Positions 1 to 8,941 are shown, counted from the first letter of the stretch. The stretch is DNA of 64,000 bases from Wujia chipingensis (GCF_014337155.1 NZ_CP060632.1:2301001-2365000); one strand, 5' to 3'. A program made the numbers and translations. Notes: generated by a model not told the origin, from the letters alone.

Positions 1-1460
1 ATGCGGTCATTCGTTTTATCCGCAATGTATATCAGAAATGCCCCCGGCAGATTTCTTGACACATCCTGAAGTGCAAATCCCAACTGGCTTCTATTCTGCA
101 CTTTGTAGTTACCCTCATACGCACAGCAGCTATGCTTTCCGTGTAATTTCACCGCATAAAGTGCCATATCCGCACAGCGGATTAATTCCGATACATCATC
201 ACAATCCTTCGGATATTCTGCATACCCAAGCGAAATATAAAATGGACGTTTCTCTCCATTCTGTGTGATATATCTAGGCTGCATAGTGAATTTCTCGATT
301 TTTTCCTTCGCTTCTGCCTCCGTCATTCCTATCAGAACCGCCGAGAATTCATCGCCACCATTTCTGCATAGAATCGCATCCTTTTCAAAAGCATTCCGCA
401 TACTCTGCGCAAGTATCCGAAGCGCGGTATCACCTGCTTCGTGTCCATACATATCATTGATAAATTTGAAGTCATCAATGTCTGTCTGAATTCCCACGCA
501 ATGCGCATCCGGGGTATCCTGTATTGCACTTTTGATTTGTTCATCAAACCCATCCCTGTTCAAAAGTCCGGTTAGTGGATCCGTGATTGCTATCTTCTTT
601 AATGCTTCCCGATGAAATTCGATTACAAGAATGCCTGCCACTAATCCTGTCAAAAATAATACAATGAAGAATCCAAGAACCAGATTCGGAAGTATCTTCC
701 ACCCTTGCTTCCATCCATCTTTTGGCGTGACTGCCAGATTAAATGTACAGCCGCCGAATTCAAACGTATATGTAACCGGATTTGTCAAATCTTCTTTCGA
801 AAAGGATAATCTCTCACGTTCTTCCGAAAGCGGAGAAACCGTCTTGGTCAAGCAGTAATCATACCCAAAATCCGTAAGAGCCTGCACCGACTCTTCAAAA
901 ATTTCCGGAACCCGGATAATCACTATGGTAAATCCCCAGAATACAGGATTCCCATCCGCCGCCTCAAGATAGACAGGATAGCGAACTACAATTCCACGGC
1001 CTCCCTGCTTTAAATCAAACGGTCCCTGCATCGTTACACAATTGTTATCTCTTCCATAGCGGCAGATTTCCCCACGTTTTTCATCATGAAGCAGGTCTAT
1101 CTTTCCTGCCTCATTTCCTTCCGCCGGGTAAATCTCTGTGACAACCCCATCCGGTGCAATTTGTATGCTTTGAACAAAATCTGACATCAGATTCTCAGAT
1201 ACCTTTTCAAAATTGTCAATTGTCCCATTCCCGCTGATTATGATCGCTTTCAGTGCATCGGCAATAGCAACTCCGCGGTTCATATCGTCGCGTAGTCGTT
1301 CCGCATAGGTGCTTGCATTCAGCTCCGTAATCATCCGCACCTGTTTTCGGTTTGTATCATAAGAATGATGTATAAATGCTGTCAAAATCAAACATCCGAC
1401 TACAAAAGTCAGCAACGGAAGCATCCATTTTTTATTATATTGTTTCTGAAGGAATCGCAT
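1..1460 (-). CDS. Membrane-anchored GGDEF diguanylate cyclase (3' end beyond window)
   Basis: Predicted to make cyclic di-GMP from two GTP at the membrane. About 486 residues are visible before the frame runs off the left edge. A short cytoplasmic start (MRFLQKQYNKKW) precedes a first membrane helix near residues 13-31. An extracytoplasmic sensor region of about 220 residues follows, then a second helix near 258-280, then the GGDEF domain with DPLTGLLNR and the signature RNGGDEF near residue 370. The active-site signature is intact. The inhibitory RxxD site, expected just before it, reads EKDA, so product inhibition may be absent. Start chosen at ATG 1460 with GAGGAG about 12 bases upstream. 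The sensor looks CHASE/dCache-like but I cannot name its ligand. No partner gene is visible. Confidence 0.9.
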   Translation of the reverse strand, partial: MRFLQKQYNKKWMLPLLTFVVGCLILTAFIHHSYDTNRKQVRMITELNASTYAERLRDDMNRGVAIADALKAIIISGNGTIDNFEKVSENLMSDFVQSIQIAPDGVVTEIYPAEGNEAGKIDLLHDEKRGEICRYGRDNNCVTMQGPFDLKQGGRGIVVRYPVYLEAADGNPVFWGFTIVIIRVPEIFEESVQALTDFGYDYCLTKTVSPLSEERERLSFSKEDLTNPVTYTFEFGGCTFNLAVTPKDGWKQGWKILPNLVLGFFIVLFLTGLVAGILVIEFHREALKKIAITDPLTGLLNRDGFDEQIKSAIQDTPDAHCVGIQTDIDDFKFINDMYGHEAGDTALRILAQSMRNAFEKDAILCRNGGDEFSAVLIGMTEAEAKEKIEKFTMQPRYITQNGEKRPFYISLGYAEYPKDCDDVSELIRCADMALYAVKLHGKHSCCAYEGNYKVQNRSQLGFALQDVSRNLPGAFLIYIADKTNDR

Positions 1461-1694
1461 TGTTTCGTCTGTCTCCTCAATCTGCACCCGATCTCGTTCG
1501 GTTCAATAAATTGTCCTATATTCTATCGCATCTTTTTCCGTTTGACAATCTTTCATTTTTTCACTTTTCAGAGAATTTCCCACTTATCTATATTCCAAAC
1601 ATTTTACCTAATATGCTTATGGAAAAAGGTAAAATCACAAGCCATGCCCCATTCACAGCCCTTCGGGCTGTTTCATGGACGGCTGGCGCCGTAT

Positions 1695-1754
1695 AAAACA
1701 GCAAAAATAAACGCCCCTGCAAGTATACTTGCGGAGCGTTATTTTTACTGTTTT
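1695..1754 (-). terminator. Large hairpin downstream of rubrerythrin
   Basis: The arms read AAAACAGTAAAAATAACGC and its near complement, with an inner palindrome GCAAGTATACTTGC. It starts 15 bases past the rubrerythrin stop and ends in a T-rich arm, so it is probably its terminator. The structure is nearly symmetrical and could work for both strands. Confidence 0.65.
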
Positions 1755-1768
1755 GCATGGCTTGTAGC

Positions 1769-2356
1769 TTAACCAAAGTACCTCTTAAGTAATCCTTCTA
1801 ATGCTTTGCCATGTCTTGCCTCGTCTCTTGCCATCTCATGAACCGTGTCATGGATTGCATCCAGATTATTCTTCTTTGCACATTTTGCAAGGTCAACCTT
1901 TCCTGCTGTTGCGCCATATTCGCAGTCAACTCTCCAAGCAAGATTCTTCTTGGTAGAGCTTGTCATGTTTGGCTCTAAGTCCTCACCTAACATCTCAGCA
2001 AACTTTGCTGCATGCTCTGCTTCTTCGTAAGCTGCCTTCTCCCAGTAGAGACCGATCTCCGGATAGCCTTCACGATGTGCGATTCTTGCCATGCAAAGGT
2101 ACATACCAACCTCTGAGCACTCACCATTGAAGTTTGCTTTAAGCTGATCGAAGATAAACTTCTTATCCTCGTCGCTGATTTCCGGGTTATTCTTAACAGT
2201 AGAAGCATATACGCCAAACTCATGCTCTGCAGCCAGTGTCATCGCTCCGTCTTCTACTTTCTTGAACTTATCTGCGCCAGCATGGCAGATTGGGCACTCT
2301 GCCGGAGCTGCGTCACCTTCATAAACATATCCACATACTGTACATACAAATTTCAT
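1769..2356 (-). CDS. rbr: Rubrerythrin with N-terminal rubredoxin domain
   Basis: Protein of 195 residues that reduces hydrogen peroxide in anaerobes through a di-iron centre. The rubredoxin iron site comes first (C5, C8, C21, C24: CTVCGY and CPICHA). The ferritin-like domain follows, with ExxH-type ligand motifs EEAEH and DEARH. This rubredoxin-first order is the so-called reverse rubrerythrin common in clostridia. The upstream frame is open to 2461, but ATG 2356 is the start: GAAAGGAG lies 7 bases before it and the CxxC motif must be near the N-terminus. It is a single-gene unit with its own promoter and a Fur/PerR-like box, which fits control by iron or peroxide. Confidence 0.96.
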   Translation of the reverse strand: MKFVCTVCGYVYEGDAAPAECPICHAGADKFKKVEDGAMTLAAEHEFGVYASTVKNNPEISDEDKKFIFDQLKANFNGECSEVGMYLCMARIAHREGYPEIGLYWEKAAYEEAEHAAKFAEMLGEDLEPNMTSSTKKNLAWRVDCEYGATAGKVDLAKCAKKNNLDAIHDTVHEMARDEARHGKALEGLLKRYFG

Positions 2357-2474
2357 AATAAATCTCCTTTCATTCTTCCACATGTTTATACACATGATAT
2401 ACTTTGCTATAATATCTGCAATTATACAAAATGATACTTGCAAGAACTGATTGATCCACATTTTTTAAATCAGT

Positions 2475-2528
2475 AATGATTATCATTTTTGTTATTGTTA
2501 ATATAGCACACCATATTCTGACTGTCAA
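2475..2528 (-). promoter_or_regulatory. rbr promoter with Fur/PerR-like operator
   Basis: On the minus strand TTGACA (2528-2523) and TATATT (2505-2500) are separated by exactly 17 bases. A perfect 6-1-6 palindrome AATGATTATCATT (2475-2487) lies just downstream of the -10, where a bound repressor would block initiation. The sequence resembles Fur and PerR boxes. Which of the two binds is inference. Confidence 0.75.
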
Positions 2529-2718
2529 CCTGTATTTTCATAATTTACAGATTTTTCACAATTACATCCTATCATGCCGCCGGATTATTTCATATGTGTT
2601 TTCACATTCCACTGGCTCGTGCAAGTGTAGCCGCACAATACGCACGCTCTTATCTATATATAGTCCCATGATTTCACACATCAACATATGTACAAGCATT
2701 TCCATTGCTTACCACATT

Positions 2719-2752
2719 AAAAATGAGGTCCTATGCATCCATAGAACCTCAT
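2719..2752 (-). terminator. murF terminator
   Basis: The minus-strand hairpin pairs ATGAGGTTCTATG with CATAGGACCTCAT (one G-U pair) and is followed by five T. It lies 54 bases past the murF stop. Confidence 0.85.
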
Positions 2753-2805
2753 CGGATACACAAATTATTTCATCGCCATGCCACTGTCACAATTCATGTA
2801 TCTTA

Positions 2806-4170
2806 TTATCCAAGCATATTATTTACAACTTCATCCAGATGCATACCATTCGAGCCTTTGATCAGCACGATATCTTCCGGCTGCATCACAGAAAGCAGAT
2901 ACAAAGCAACCTCGCCGTTGTCCTTGAAGCTGTAACAGTTGATATCAGAATTACTGTCCTGTACGCCCTGCATGATATGCTGTGCCAGATCCCCGACTAC
3001 GACCAGCTCATCGATTTTCTTCGTCGCCACGTATTTTCCGACTTCATAATGATACTGCTCTGCATTTTCACCAAGCTCGAACATATCGCCAAGCACCGCG
3101 ATTTTCTTACCGGTTGTTTCCAGGTCCTCCAGCACATCCAGACTTGCCTTCATGGAATCCGGACTTGCATTATAAGTATCATCGATAATCGTATATTTAC
3201 CCGGAACACGGATCAGCTTCTGACGAAGCCCCTTGAACTCGGAAAGTCCGGCTGCTGCCCTCTCCAGATCCAATCCCATATAATCCGCAATCGCAAGACC
3301 GACCAGTGAATTTCCGACATTGTGCTTGCCAAGTGCGTTGAGCCGCACATGCACACGCGTGTCTCCATGCACGAAATCATATACATACTGGTAATCTTCC
3401 ATATGCAGATTCTCTGCCCGGTAATCGCAGTCCGCACCAGTGCCGTATGTAAATGTACGGACGCCAGTATCACCTTTCACTTCTGCAAGCAGTGCATCAT
3501 CGCCATTTAGGAACAGCACACCATCCGGGCTCATATGATTGATAATCGACAACTTCTCTTTGCGGATATTCTCACGCGTCTTCATAAATTCGATATGCGC
3601 AACACCGATCATCGTCACGACACAGATATCCGGCTTCACCATGTCAGACAGAATCTCCATCTGTCCCGGTTCGCTGATACCCATTTCAAGCACGGCTGCC
3701 TCTGCGTTCTCGTCAATCCGTCGAAGGGTCAGCGGCACACCGATCTGGGAATTCAGATTGCCCTCGGTCTGATAGACATTTAAGCATCCCGAAAGTACGG
3801 TTGCAATCATCTGTCTCGTTGTCGTCTTTCCAACACTTCCGGTCACACCGATAACCGGCTTCTTAAACTTCCTGCGCACATAAGCGCCGATATCCTGCAA
3901 TGCCTTTTCTGTATCACTCACGTAGACAAACGGCTTCTCCGATACAACAATATCGGTATGCTGTGATGTCAGGGTTGCCGCACCTGTGTGAAGTGCGCTC
4001 TCGATAAAACGATGCGCATCGACCCGCTCCCCGATGATCGGGACAAACAAATCGCCCGGCTTGATCTCCTTGGAATTGATGCAGACATCTTTGATCTCTG
4101 TATTTTCATCGCCACACAGCAATACGCCGCCTGTTGCTTCCAATATATCCTTTATCGTTAATCTGTACAT
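2806..4170 (-). CDS. murF: UDP-N-acetylmuramoyl-tripeptide--D-alanyl-D-alanine ligase
   Basis: Cytoplasmic Mur ligase, 454 residues, the normal family length. It adds D-Ala-D-Ala to the UDP-muramyl-tripeptide, the last soluble step of peptidoglycan precursor synthesis. The N-terminal MurF-type UDP-substrate domain (residues 1-100) precedes the ATP loop GVTGSVGKTTT (about 108-118). The central Mur segment (EGNLNSQIGVPLTL, LEMGISEPGQ) and the C-terminal domain with DDTYNASPDSM follow. It lies 19 bases downstream of the DJ-1 family gene, so the two are probably co-transcribed. The alanine racemase gene is in the same window but far away. Confidence 0.97.
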   Translation of the reverse strand: MYRLTIKDILEATGGVLLCGDENTEIKDVCINSKEIKPGDLFVPIIGERVDAHRFIESALHTGAATLTSQHTDIVVSEKPFVYVSDTEKALQDIGAYVRRKFKKPVIGVTGSVGKTTTRQMIATVLSGCLNVYQTEGNLNSQIGVPLTLRRIDENAEAAVLEMGISEPGQMEILSDMVKPDICVVTMIGVAHIEFMKTRENIRKEKLSIINHMSPDGVLFLNGDDALLAEVKGDTGVRTFTYGTGADCDYRAENLHMEDYQYVYDFVHGDTRVHVRLNALGKHNVGNSLVGLAIADYMGLDLERAAAGLSEFKGLRQKLIRVPGKYTIIDDTYNASPDSMKASLDVLEDLETTGKKIAVLGDMFELGENAEQYHYEVGKYVATKKIDELVVVGDLAQHIMQGVQDSNSDINCYSFKDNGEVALYLLSVMQPEDIVLIKGSNGMHLDEVVNNMLG

Positions 4171-4189
4171 AACGTCCTCCCGATTGGAA

Positions 4190-4735
4190 TTACCATTTAT
4201 AAACTATACTATTCGCCAAAGACTTCGCTGTTTCTTCATCCTTCAGGATTGTAACCAATGTGAGTGCAAATGCAATCGCTGTCCCAACGCCCCGGCTTGT
4301 CACGAAGTTTCCGTCGACAACGACCGGCTGCTCCTGCCAGTTTGCACCAAGCAGCTTGTCCTCCATGCCCGGATAGCAGGTTGCATTCTTTCCTTCGAGA
4401 AGTCCCATCTCTCCATAGATGGTTGGTGCTGCACAGATTGCTGCAAGCAATTTTCCTTCCTTGTCTGCTTGTCGGATCAGATCTGCCAGACCTTCATGCG
4501 CCTTTAAGTGCAGGGTTCCCGGCATACCGCCCGGAAGCACGATCACATCCGGATCGTCCTGCTCTTCAAAGAGCTTATCTGCCAGCACGGGAATCTTCCG
4601 TGCACCGGTAATTTCCTTCCGTCCCATAATGGATACCATATCTGTCTCGATGCCTGCGCGCCGCAGCAGATCTACGACGGTCAGCCCTTCGACCTCTTCA
4701 AAACCATCTGCAAGATATACATTTACTTTACTCAT
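4190..4735 (-). CDS. DJ-1/PfpI family protein
   Basis: Protein of 181 residues with the DJ-1/ThiJ/PfpI glutamine-amidotransferase-like fold. The likely nucleophile is Cys101 in AAICAAPTIYG, and the partner acid is Glu16 in GFEEVEGLT. Family members act as protein or nucleotide deglycases, chaperones or peptidases. The exact activity cannot be read from the sequence. Start set at ATG 4735 with AAGGAGG 6 bases upstream; the longer open frame to 4792 lacks a ribosome site. First gene of a probable two-gene unit with murF. Confidence 0.9.
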   Translation of the reverse strand: MSKVNVYLADGFEEVEGLTVVDLLRRAGIETDMVSIMGRKEITGARKIPVLADKLFEEQDDPDVIVLPGGMPGTLHLKAHEGLADLIRQADKEGKLLAAICAAPTIYGEMGLLEGKNATCYPGMEDKLLGANWQEQPVVVDGNFVTSRGVGTAIAFALTLVTILKDEETAKSLANSIVYKW

Positions 4736-4954
4736 ATGCATCCTCCTTGCCCTGCGCATCATGAAACCGGTTGATTTCCGACCCGCAAACATGTATATTC
4801 ATATTCTAAAATTCCACTTTCCTTCTATTATAAAATACATTATAATTTACAAGGAATTATTGATTGGTTATGGTTTTACGAATTTGTATCCAGCAAATGT
4901 TACAATTCCATCCCATAATTACATGTAGTATATAATAGTTTGGGAAAATCTTCA

Positions 4955-5359
4955 AGATATTCCAGACACGGAGGAACAAAATATGGAAATCGAACGTAAA
5001 TTTTTATTTCATAAACTGCCAGATCAGCTAAACACATATCCACATTACGGCATTGAGCAGGCATATGTGACGACCAATCCGGTTATCCGGGTACGCAAGA
5101 AAACCTTATACGACGCAGCATCTGCAGTCTCCGATTACCAATACGTCCTGACTGTCAAAAGCAGTGGTATGTTAGCCCGACAGGAATTTGAGCTTCCGAT
5201 TGACGAAGCTGCTTACCGGACACTCTGCGCCAAGGCAGACGGCAATGTGATTGCGAAAACGCGCTATAAGATTCCGCTTAATCGGGGGCTTACCTTAGAG
5301 CTTGATATCTTCGAAGGATTGTTTGATGGGCTTGTTATGGGCGAAGTGGAATTCCCGGA
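4955..5359 (+). repeat. 405-bp direct repeat, copy 1
   Basis: This stretch, from just before the ribosome site to codon 125 of the CYTH gene, recurs at 7894-8298 in the same orientation with only scattered base changes. The two copies bracket a lone ABC exporter and a nuclease remnant. Confidence 0.93.
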
Positions 5360-5504
5360 TGAAGAAACAGCCAAGAACTACACCTTACCGGATTCTTTTG
5401 CAGTGAAAAAAGAAGTGACGTATGATACGCATTTCCACAACAGTACGATGAGCGCGATGCGCAAAGAAGAAATCGCACAGTTTATACAGTCACTTTCTGC
5501 ATAA
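4983..5504 (+). CDS. CYTH domain protein (triphosphate tunnel metalloenzyme family)
   Basis: Protein of 173 residues starting MEIERKF, which holds the ExExK signature of the CYTH superfamily (adenylyl cyclase class IV, thiamine triphosphatase, inorganic triphosphatase). Alternating charged strands (VIRVRKK, YVLTVKS, LTLELDIFEG, GEVEFPDEE) fit the eight-strand tunnel that binds triphosphate and metal. Bacterial stand-alone members are usually inorganic triphosphatases; the substrate here is inference. GGAGG lies 9 bases before the ATG. The first 125 codons are duplicated 2.9 kb downstream as a broken copy, so this is the intact parent. Confidence 0.85.
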   Translation: MEIERKFLFHKLPDQLNTYPHYGIEQAYVTTNPVIRVRKKTLYDAASAVSDYQYVLTVKSSGMLARQEFELPIDEAAYRTLCAKADGNVIAKTRYKIPLNRGLTLELDIFEGLFDGLVMGEVEFPDEETAKNYTLPDSFAVKKEVTYDTHFHNSTMSAMRKEEIAQFIQSLSA

Positions 5505-5525
5505 TTAGCGTTGTTTTCAAACGAA

Positions 5526-5570
5526 ACATCCCCGGAGATTTTTGGTGGTTAACCATGTCTCCGGGGATGT
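5526..5570. terminator. Bidirectional terminator between CYTH and ABC genes
   Basis: The arms ACATCCCCGGAGA and TCTCCGGGGATGT pair perfectly over 13 bases. The hairpin sits between the convergent ends of the CYTH gene and the ABC exporter. Confidence 0.85.
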
Positions 5571-5593
5571 TATTTGTTCTGTAAAAAGTTCAA

Positions 5594-7279
5594 TTATTGC
5601 ACATTCGCATTATACAATTCCTTAAAATAAGAATCCGTATGTAATAGTTCTTCAAAAGTCCCTTGTCCAACAATCTTCCCTTCTCTAAAGAGAATAATTC
5701 TGTCAAAACCGGCAATGGAATTCAATCTATGCGCAATCGCAATGACCGTTTTATCTTTCATTTTTAGCATAACCGATTTCATTACATTTTCTTCAGTTAA
5801 ATTATCCATTGCAGATGTTGCTTCATCCAAAACGACAAGTTCAGGGTTTTCAAACCACAAGCGTGCGAATGCAAGTCTTTGTTTTTCTCCTCCTGATAAG
5901 CAAGTACCTTTCTCTCCAATTTCAGTATCTAAACCTTCCGCAAGATTCTCAACCAAATGAGATAATTGCACTTCCTTCAATGCGTCCAGCATTTGTTCTT
6001 CTGACACATTCTTCTCAAATACCAGATTTTCCTTTATTGTTCCATCAAAAACAGGAACATCCTGCGATATGTAGCTGACTCTGTCATACAAATTATTAAG
6101 GCAAATTCCACTTAACTCCATATCACCTAAGTAGATTTCTCCCTGATTGTATTTTAATAATCCCAGTAATATCTTAATCACCGTGGATTTCCCAGAGCCA
6201 CTTTCACCTACAAAAGCTATTTTTTGTCCCCGTTTTATGAACAGGCTCAAATCATCAATAATTTTCCGTTCTTCATATTGAAACGATAAGTTTTTTATCG
6301 ATATTTCCCCAATGTCCGTATGAATTGCGTCACCATTTCTTAATTGATTATCCTCTTTTAAATCTAAAAATTCTTCAAATCTCTTATAGGATGCCTTGTC
6401 CAATTTATATTGAACATAAAGTACATTAAAAATAGCTATCGGCGTGTAAGCATTTTCAATCAGCGCAATGAGTGCAACTATAGAACCCACTGTAAGATTT
6501 TTTGTTTTCCATGCATAAAATAAAATACCAATATCTAACATTGCCACAAGTAGCGCAAATATTGTAAAAAAAGCTTCATGAATCATATTCATTTTTACTT
6601 TTGATGATACAATATCCTCTTTTGCACTATGGGTTTTCTTTATTTCACTCGGAAACTGTTTGCTCATACGGAACACCAGCATTTCCATAAAGCCCCTGAC
6701 CAGAAAATGATTGAATAGCTCCTCACTGTTCAAAATCTTTTCTTTTATTTTGTATAGAAACTTTAGCAGAATATTGGTTATTATAAAAATAAGTATATAG
6801 CCTACAAACAATATGTAAGTAATTTTTTTATCAATCTTCCAAATAAAATATACACTAAAAACAATAGTAGGAAGTAAATCACGAATCAAACGCAACCAGA
6901 AATTGAATACTACATTTCTGCCTGCGGATGAACCATTCTCAATCCTTTGAACAAGTTTTCCAGTACCTATTTTCTGATATTCCGTATAATCGATTGTACT
7001 TATTTTTCTAAGCGATAAAAGCTTAAAATCCAGATAAATACCATACTCCAATTTCTTTTCCGGATAATTATCCAGATAATTCATCCAATAATTTACCAGC
7101 AAAATAAGACCGTAGGTTATAACTCCTGCAAATGTAAGTGTTCCGGCCGCCAATCCGTCAATAACCTTCTGAAAATAGTCCGTTTTGTAATTAGCCATAA
7201 ATGCATTAAATATACCTAGTCCAATGTAAGCCAATACCCATAATTTGTTATTTTTTAGAATTTCTTTTATATAGCGCAT
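5594..7279 (-). CDS. ABC exporter half-transporter (fused membrane and ATPase domains)
   Basis: Protein of 561 residues. Six predicted membrane helices lie in residues 1-290 and an ABC ATPase follows. Walker A is GESGSGKST (358-366), the signature LSGGE (461-465), Walker B LVVLDE (481-486) and the switch histidine is H517 in AIAHRL. All catalytic motifs are intact. It would act as a homodimer, or pair with a half-transporter not present here. The substrate is unknown; lone exporters of this type often move peptides or drugs. Codon use is clearly more AT-rich than murF or the CYTH gene, which suggests acquisition. It sits inside a direct duplication. Its own AAAGGAG site lies just before ATG 7279. 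Confidence 0.9.
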   Translation of the reverse strand: MRYIKEILKNNKLWVLAYIGLGIFNAFMANYKTDYFQKVIDGLAAGTLTFAGVITYGLILLVNYWMNYLDNYPEKKLEYGIYLDFKLLSLRKISTIDYTEYQKIGTGKLVQRIENGSSAGRNVVFNFWLRLIRDLLPTIVFSVYFIWKIDKKITYILFVGYILIFIITNILLKFLYKIKEKILNSEELFNHFLVRGFMEMLVFRMSKQFPSEIKKTHSAKEDIVSSKVKMNMIHEAFFTIFALLVAMLDIGILFYAWKTKNLTVGSIVALIALIENAYTPIAIFNVLYVQYKLDKASYKRFEEFLDLKEDNQLRNGDAIHTDIGEISIKNLSFQYEERKIIDDLSLFIKRGQKIAFVGESGSGKSTVIKILLGLLKYNQGEIYLGDMELSGICLNNLYDRVSYISQDVPVFDGTIKENLVFEKNVSEEQMLDALKEVQLSHLVENLAEGLDTEIGEKGTCLSGGEKQRLAFARLWFENPELVVLDEATSAMDNLTEENVMKSVMLKMKDKTVIAIAHRLNSIAGFDRIILFREGKIVGQGTFEELLHTDSYFKELYNANVQ

Positions 7280-7376
7280 AACTGTACTCCTTTAATATTA
7301 TATTTCAATCATTTGGACAGTACAGTTAACGACTGCTAGCAAGTTTATTTTCACCTCAGCACAATCTGCCAACAGT

Positions 7377-7418
7377 TTACATCAACTGTACTGAGTAGAT
7401 ACCTCGAATAAATTTCAT
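7377..7418 (-). CDS. Possible 13-residue leader peptide upstream of the ABC exporter
   Basis: ATG 7418 is preceded by AGAGGTG at 8-base spacing and encodes MKFIRGIYSVQLM before TAA. A second GAGGTG site follows about 50 bases later, ahead of a TTG codon and another very short frame. Either could be a translated leader, a remnant peptide exported by the neighbouring ABC protein, or chance. Only the ribosome sites support it. Confidence 0.25.
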   Translation of the reverse strand: MKFIRGIYSVQLM

Positions 7419-7443
7419 ATCCGCTTCACCTCTTTTTAAAGTT

Positions 7444-7849
7444 TTATTCTTTTTTATTTTCCCGTGTTTCCAGTACTTCTGTGGTAATTACATCCACATC
7501 ATATTCTGGAGCATGTTTCTTCACGATATCGTAAATTGGCCGGATATCTTTGACAGATTCTTCGAGTTCATCCGCAATCTGTTCAAGTGTTTTATTCTTC
7601 TGCAATACAGCGGTTCACCGCATCTCTGATTGCAACCTCATAATCCTTCTCGCCCTTTTTTGCCTTTGCGAGATTCTCATTTACATATCCAACAAATATC
7701 ATATACTCCCGCAATGTCTGGCTCCGCTTCTTCAAATCCTCATTATTCCCCGGATTGATATTATACACGGTGCACATCACTTTTGTACTCTCTGTTTGCC
7801 ATATTTCGTCCTCCTTTGGCTTTCGCAGGAGAAATCCATCTGCAAACAT
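7444..7849 (-). pseudogene. Rpn/PD-(D/E)XK transposase-like nuclease fragment
   Basis: Two frames carry the C-terminal part of what looks like the Rpn family of recombination-promoting nucleases. The first (7592-7849) reads VYNINPGNNEDLKKRS then LREYMIFVGYVN and AIRDAVNRCIAEE. The sense then continues in another frame as KNKTLEQIADELEES, DIRPIYDIVKKHAPEYD and so on to a stop at 7444. A one-base shift near 7595 separates them. The nuclease domain itself is missing at the 5' side, where the second CYTH copy begins. Family assignment is from remembered similarity of the tail and is moderate. Confidence 0.6.
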
Positions 7850-7893
7850 AGACTTAAACTATGCCGTCAAGGACTTTTTCAAAAACGCTTGAC

Positions 7894-8298
7894 AGATATT
7901 CCAGACACGGAGGAACAAAATATGGAAATCGAACGTAAATTTTTATTTCATAAACTGCCAGATCAGCTTGACACATACCCACATTACGGCATTGAGCAGG
8001 CATATGTGACGACCAATCCGGTGATCCGGGTACGCAAGAAAACCTTATACGACGCAGCATCTGCAGTCTCCGATTGCCAATATGTCCTGACTGTCAAAAG
8101 CAGTGGTATGTTAGCCAGACAGGAATTTGAACTTCCGATTGATGAAGATGCTTACCGGACACTCTGTGCCAAGGCAGACGGCAATGTGATTGCGAAAACG
8201 CGCTATAAGATTCCGCTTAATCAGGGGCTTACCTTAGAGCTTGATCTCTTTGAAGGATTGTTTGATGGGCTTGTTATGGGCGAAGTGGAATTCCCGGA
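7894..8298 (+). repeat. 405-bp direct repeat, copy 2
   Basis: Second copy of the segment at 4955-5359, at a constant offset of 2939 bases. It ends abruptly at 8298, inside codon 126 of the CYTH frame. Confidence 0.93.
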
Positions 8299-8356
8299 AT
8301 TCATTTTAATATCCATGATCAACATGTTGCCATTGTCCGCCATTTGTTCTAACTAA
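7922..8356 (+). pseudogene. Truncated duplicate of the CYTH gene
   Basis: The ribosome site and the first 125 codons are retained with a few substitutions (for example Asn16 to Asp and Tyr55 to Cys). After GEVEFPE the frame enters unrelated DNA and adds about 18 foreign residues before a stop at 8356. The lost tail would complete the tunnel, so this is very probably non-functional. The open frame extends upstream to 7550, but that part is antisense to the nuclease remnant. Confidence 0.88.
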
Positions 8357-8710
8357 AATCCACTTCCAATCATTGTATGTACTATTTGGATTCAGAGAAC
8401 CATCTCCTCCAGATGAATCAACATCGAACGAAGATAGCAAAACAATGACTTCATCTGCATTGTTCCTATCTGCCCAATCTTGATGGTCTTTAGAACTGTC
8501 ATCCCCTGCATAATAAATTTCTGTAAGAGTACATCCATTCCAGTTGCTCTTAAACTCTTTTTTTATGGTGTCAATAGCAGTTGCAATGTCCTCTTCAGAA
8601 TATATTTCAGATTCTACATTATGCGTATTTACTTCATTAACATTTCCGCCACAAGCACTCAAACTAAATACAAGCAGAATACATAGCATTGCACATACAA
8701 TCTTTTTCAT
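8306..8710 (-). CDS. Small lipoprotein of unknown function
   Basis: Protein of 134 residues with a lipoprotein signal: a charged start (MKK), a hydrophobic stretch and the lipobox LSAC, with Cys20 as the lipidated residue. The mature part has an acidic linker and a compact C-terminal domain rich in W, D and G (DHQDWADRN, YNDWKWILVRTNGGQW). Its stop lies only 8 bases from the end of the CYTH duplication, so the junction formed next to it without cutting it. GGAGG lies upstream of the start. I recognise no function. Confidence 0.75.
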   Translation of the reverse strand: MKKIVCAMLCILLVFSLSACGGNVNEVNTHNVESEIYSEEDIATAIDTIKKEFKSNWNGCTLTEIYYAGDDSSKDHQDWADRNNADEVIVLLSSFDVDSSGGDGSLNPNSTYNDWKWILVRTNGGQWQHVDHGY

Positions 8711-8941
8711 AATTCACACTACCTCCATCAATTGCGATTTATCACTTATCAATTTCTATTCTCTCAATCTTAAAAATAACAGGTCTTGTACCGTCATTAC
8801 AGCAAGTAATCATAGCCCTACTTTTATTATATACAAATACCATCTTAACGTTTTAATTTTCGAATATTCGGATTGACATTTCTTCTACTATATTGTATCA
8901 TCTATTCATAAAAAGGAATGGGTTTTTTGTCGTGTACAGCC

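Noticed and set aside
1640..1690. A third copy of the palindromic element near CATGGACGGC
   Set aside because: Only about ten bases agree with the element core and the flanking arms are unrelated.
1769..2461. Longer rubrerythrin starting at 2461
   Set aside because: The extra 35 residues would cover the leader and have no ribosome site; the rubredoxin motif starts right after ATG 2356.
2566..2704. A 46-codon minus-strand frame between rbr and murF
   Set aside because: No ribosome site is present and the composition is not protein-like, so I left it out as chance.
2476..3309. A 277-residue plus-strand frame
   Set aside because: It is antisense to murF for most of its length and has an unnatural composition (very rich in H, I and C).
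7550..8356. A 268-residue plus-strand open frame read as one gene
   Set aside because: Its first 124 codons are antisense to the Rpn-type remnant and have no ribosome site. Only the part from ATG 7922 is a real, truncated CYTH copy.
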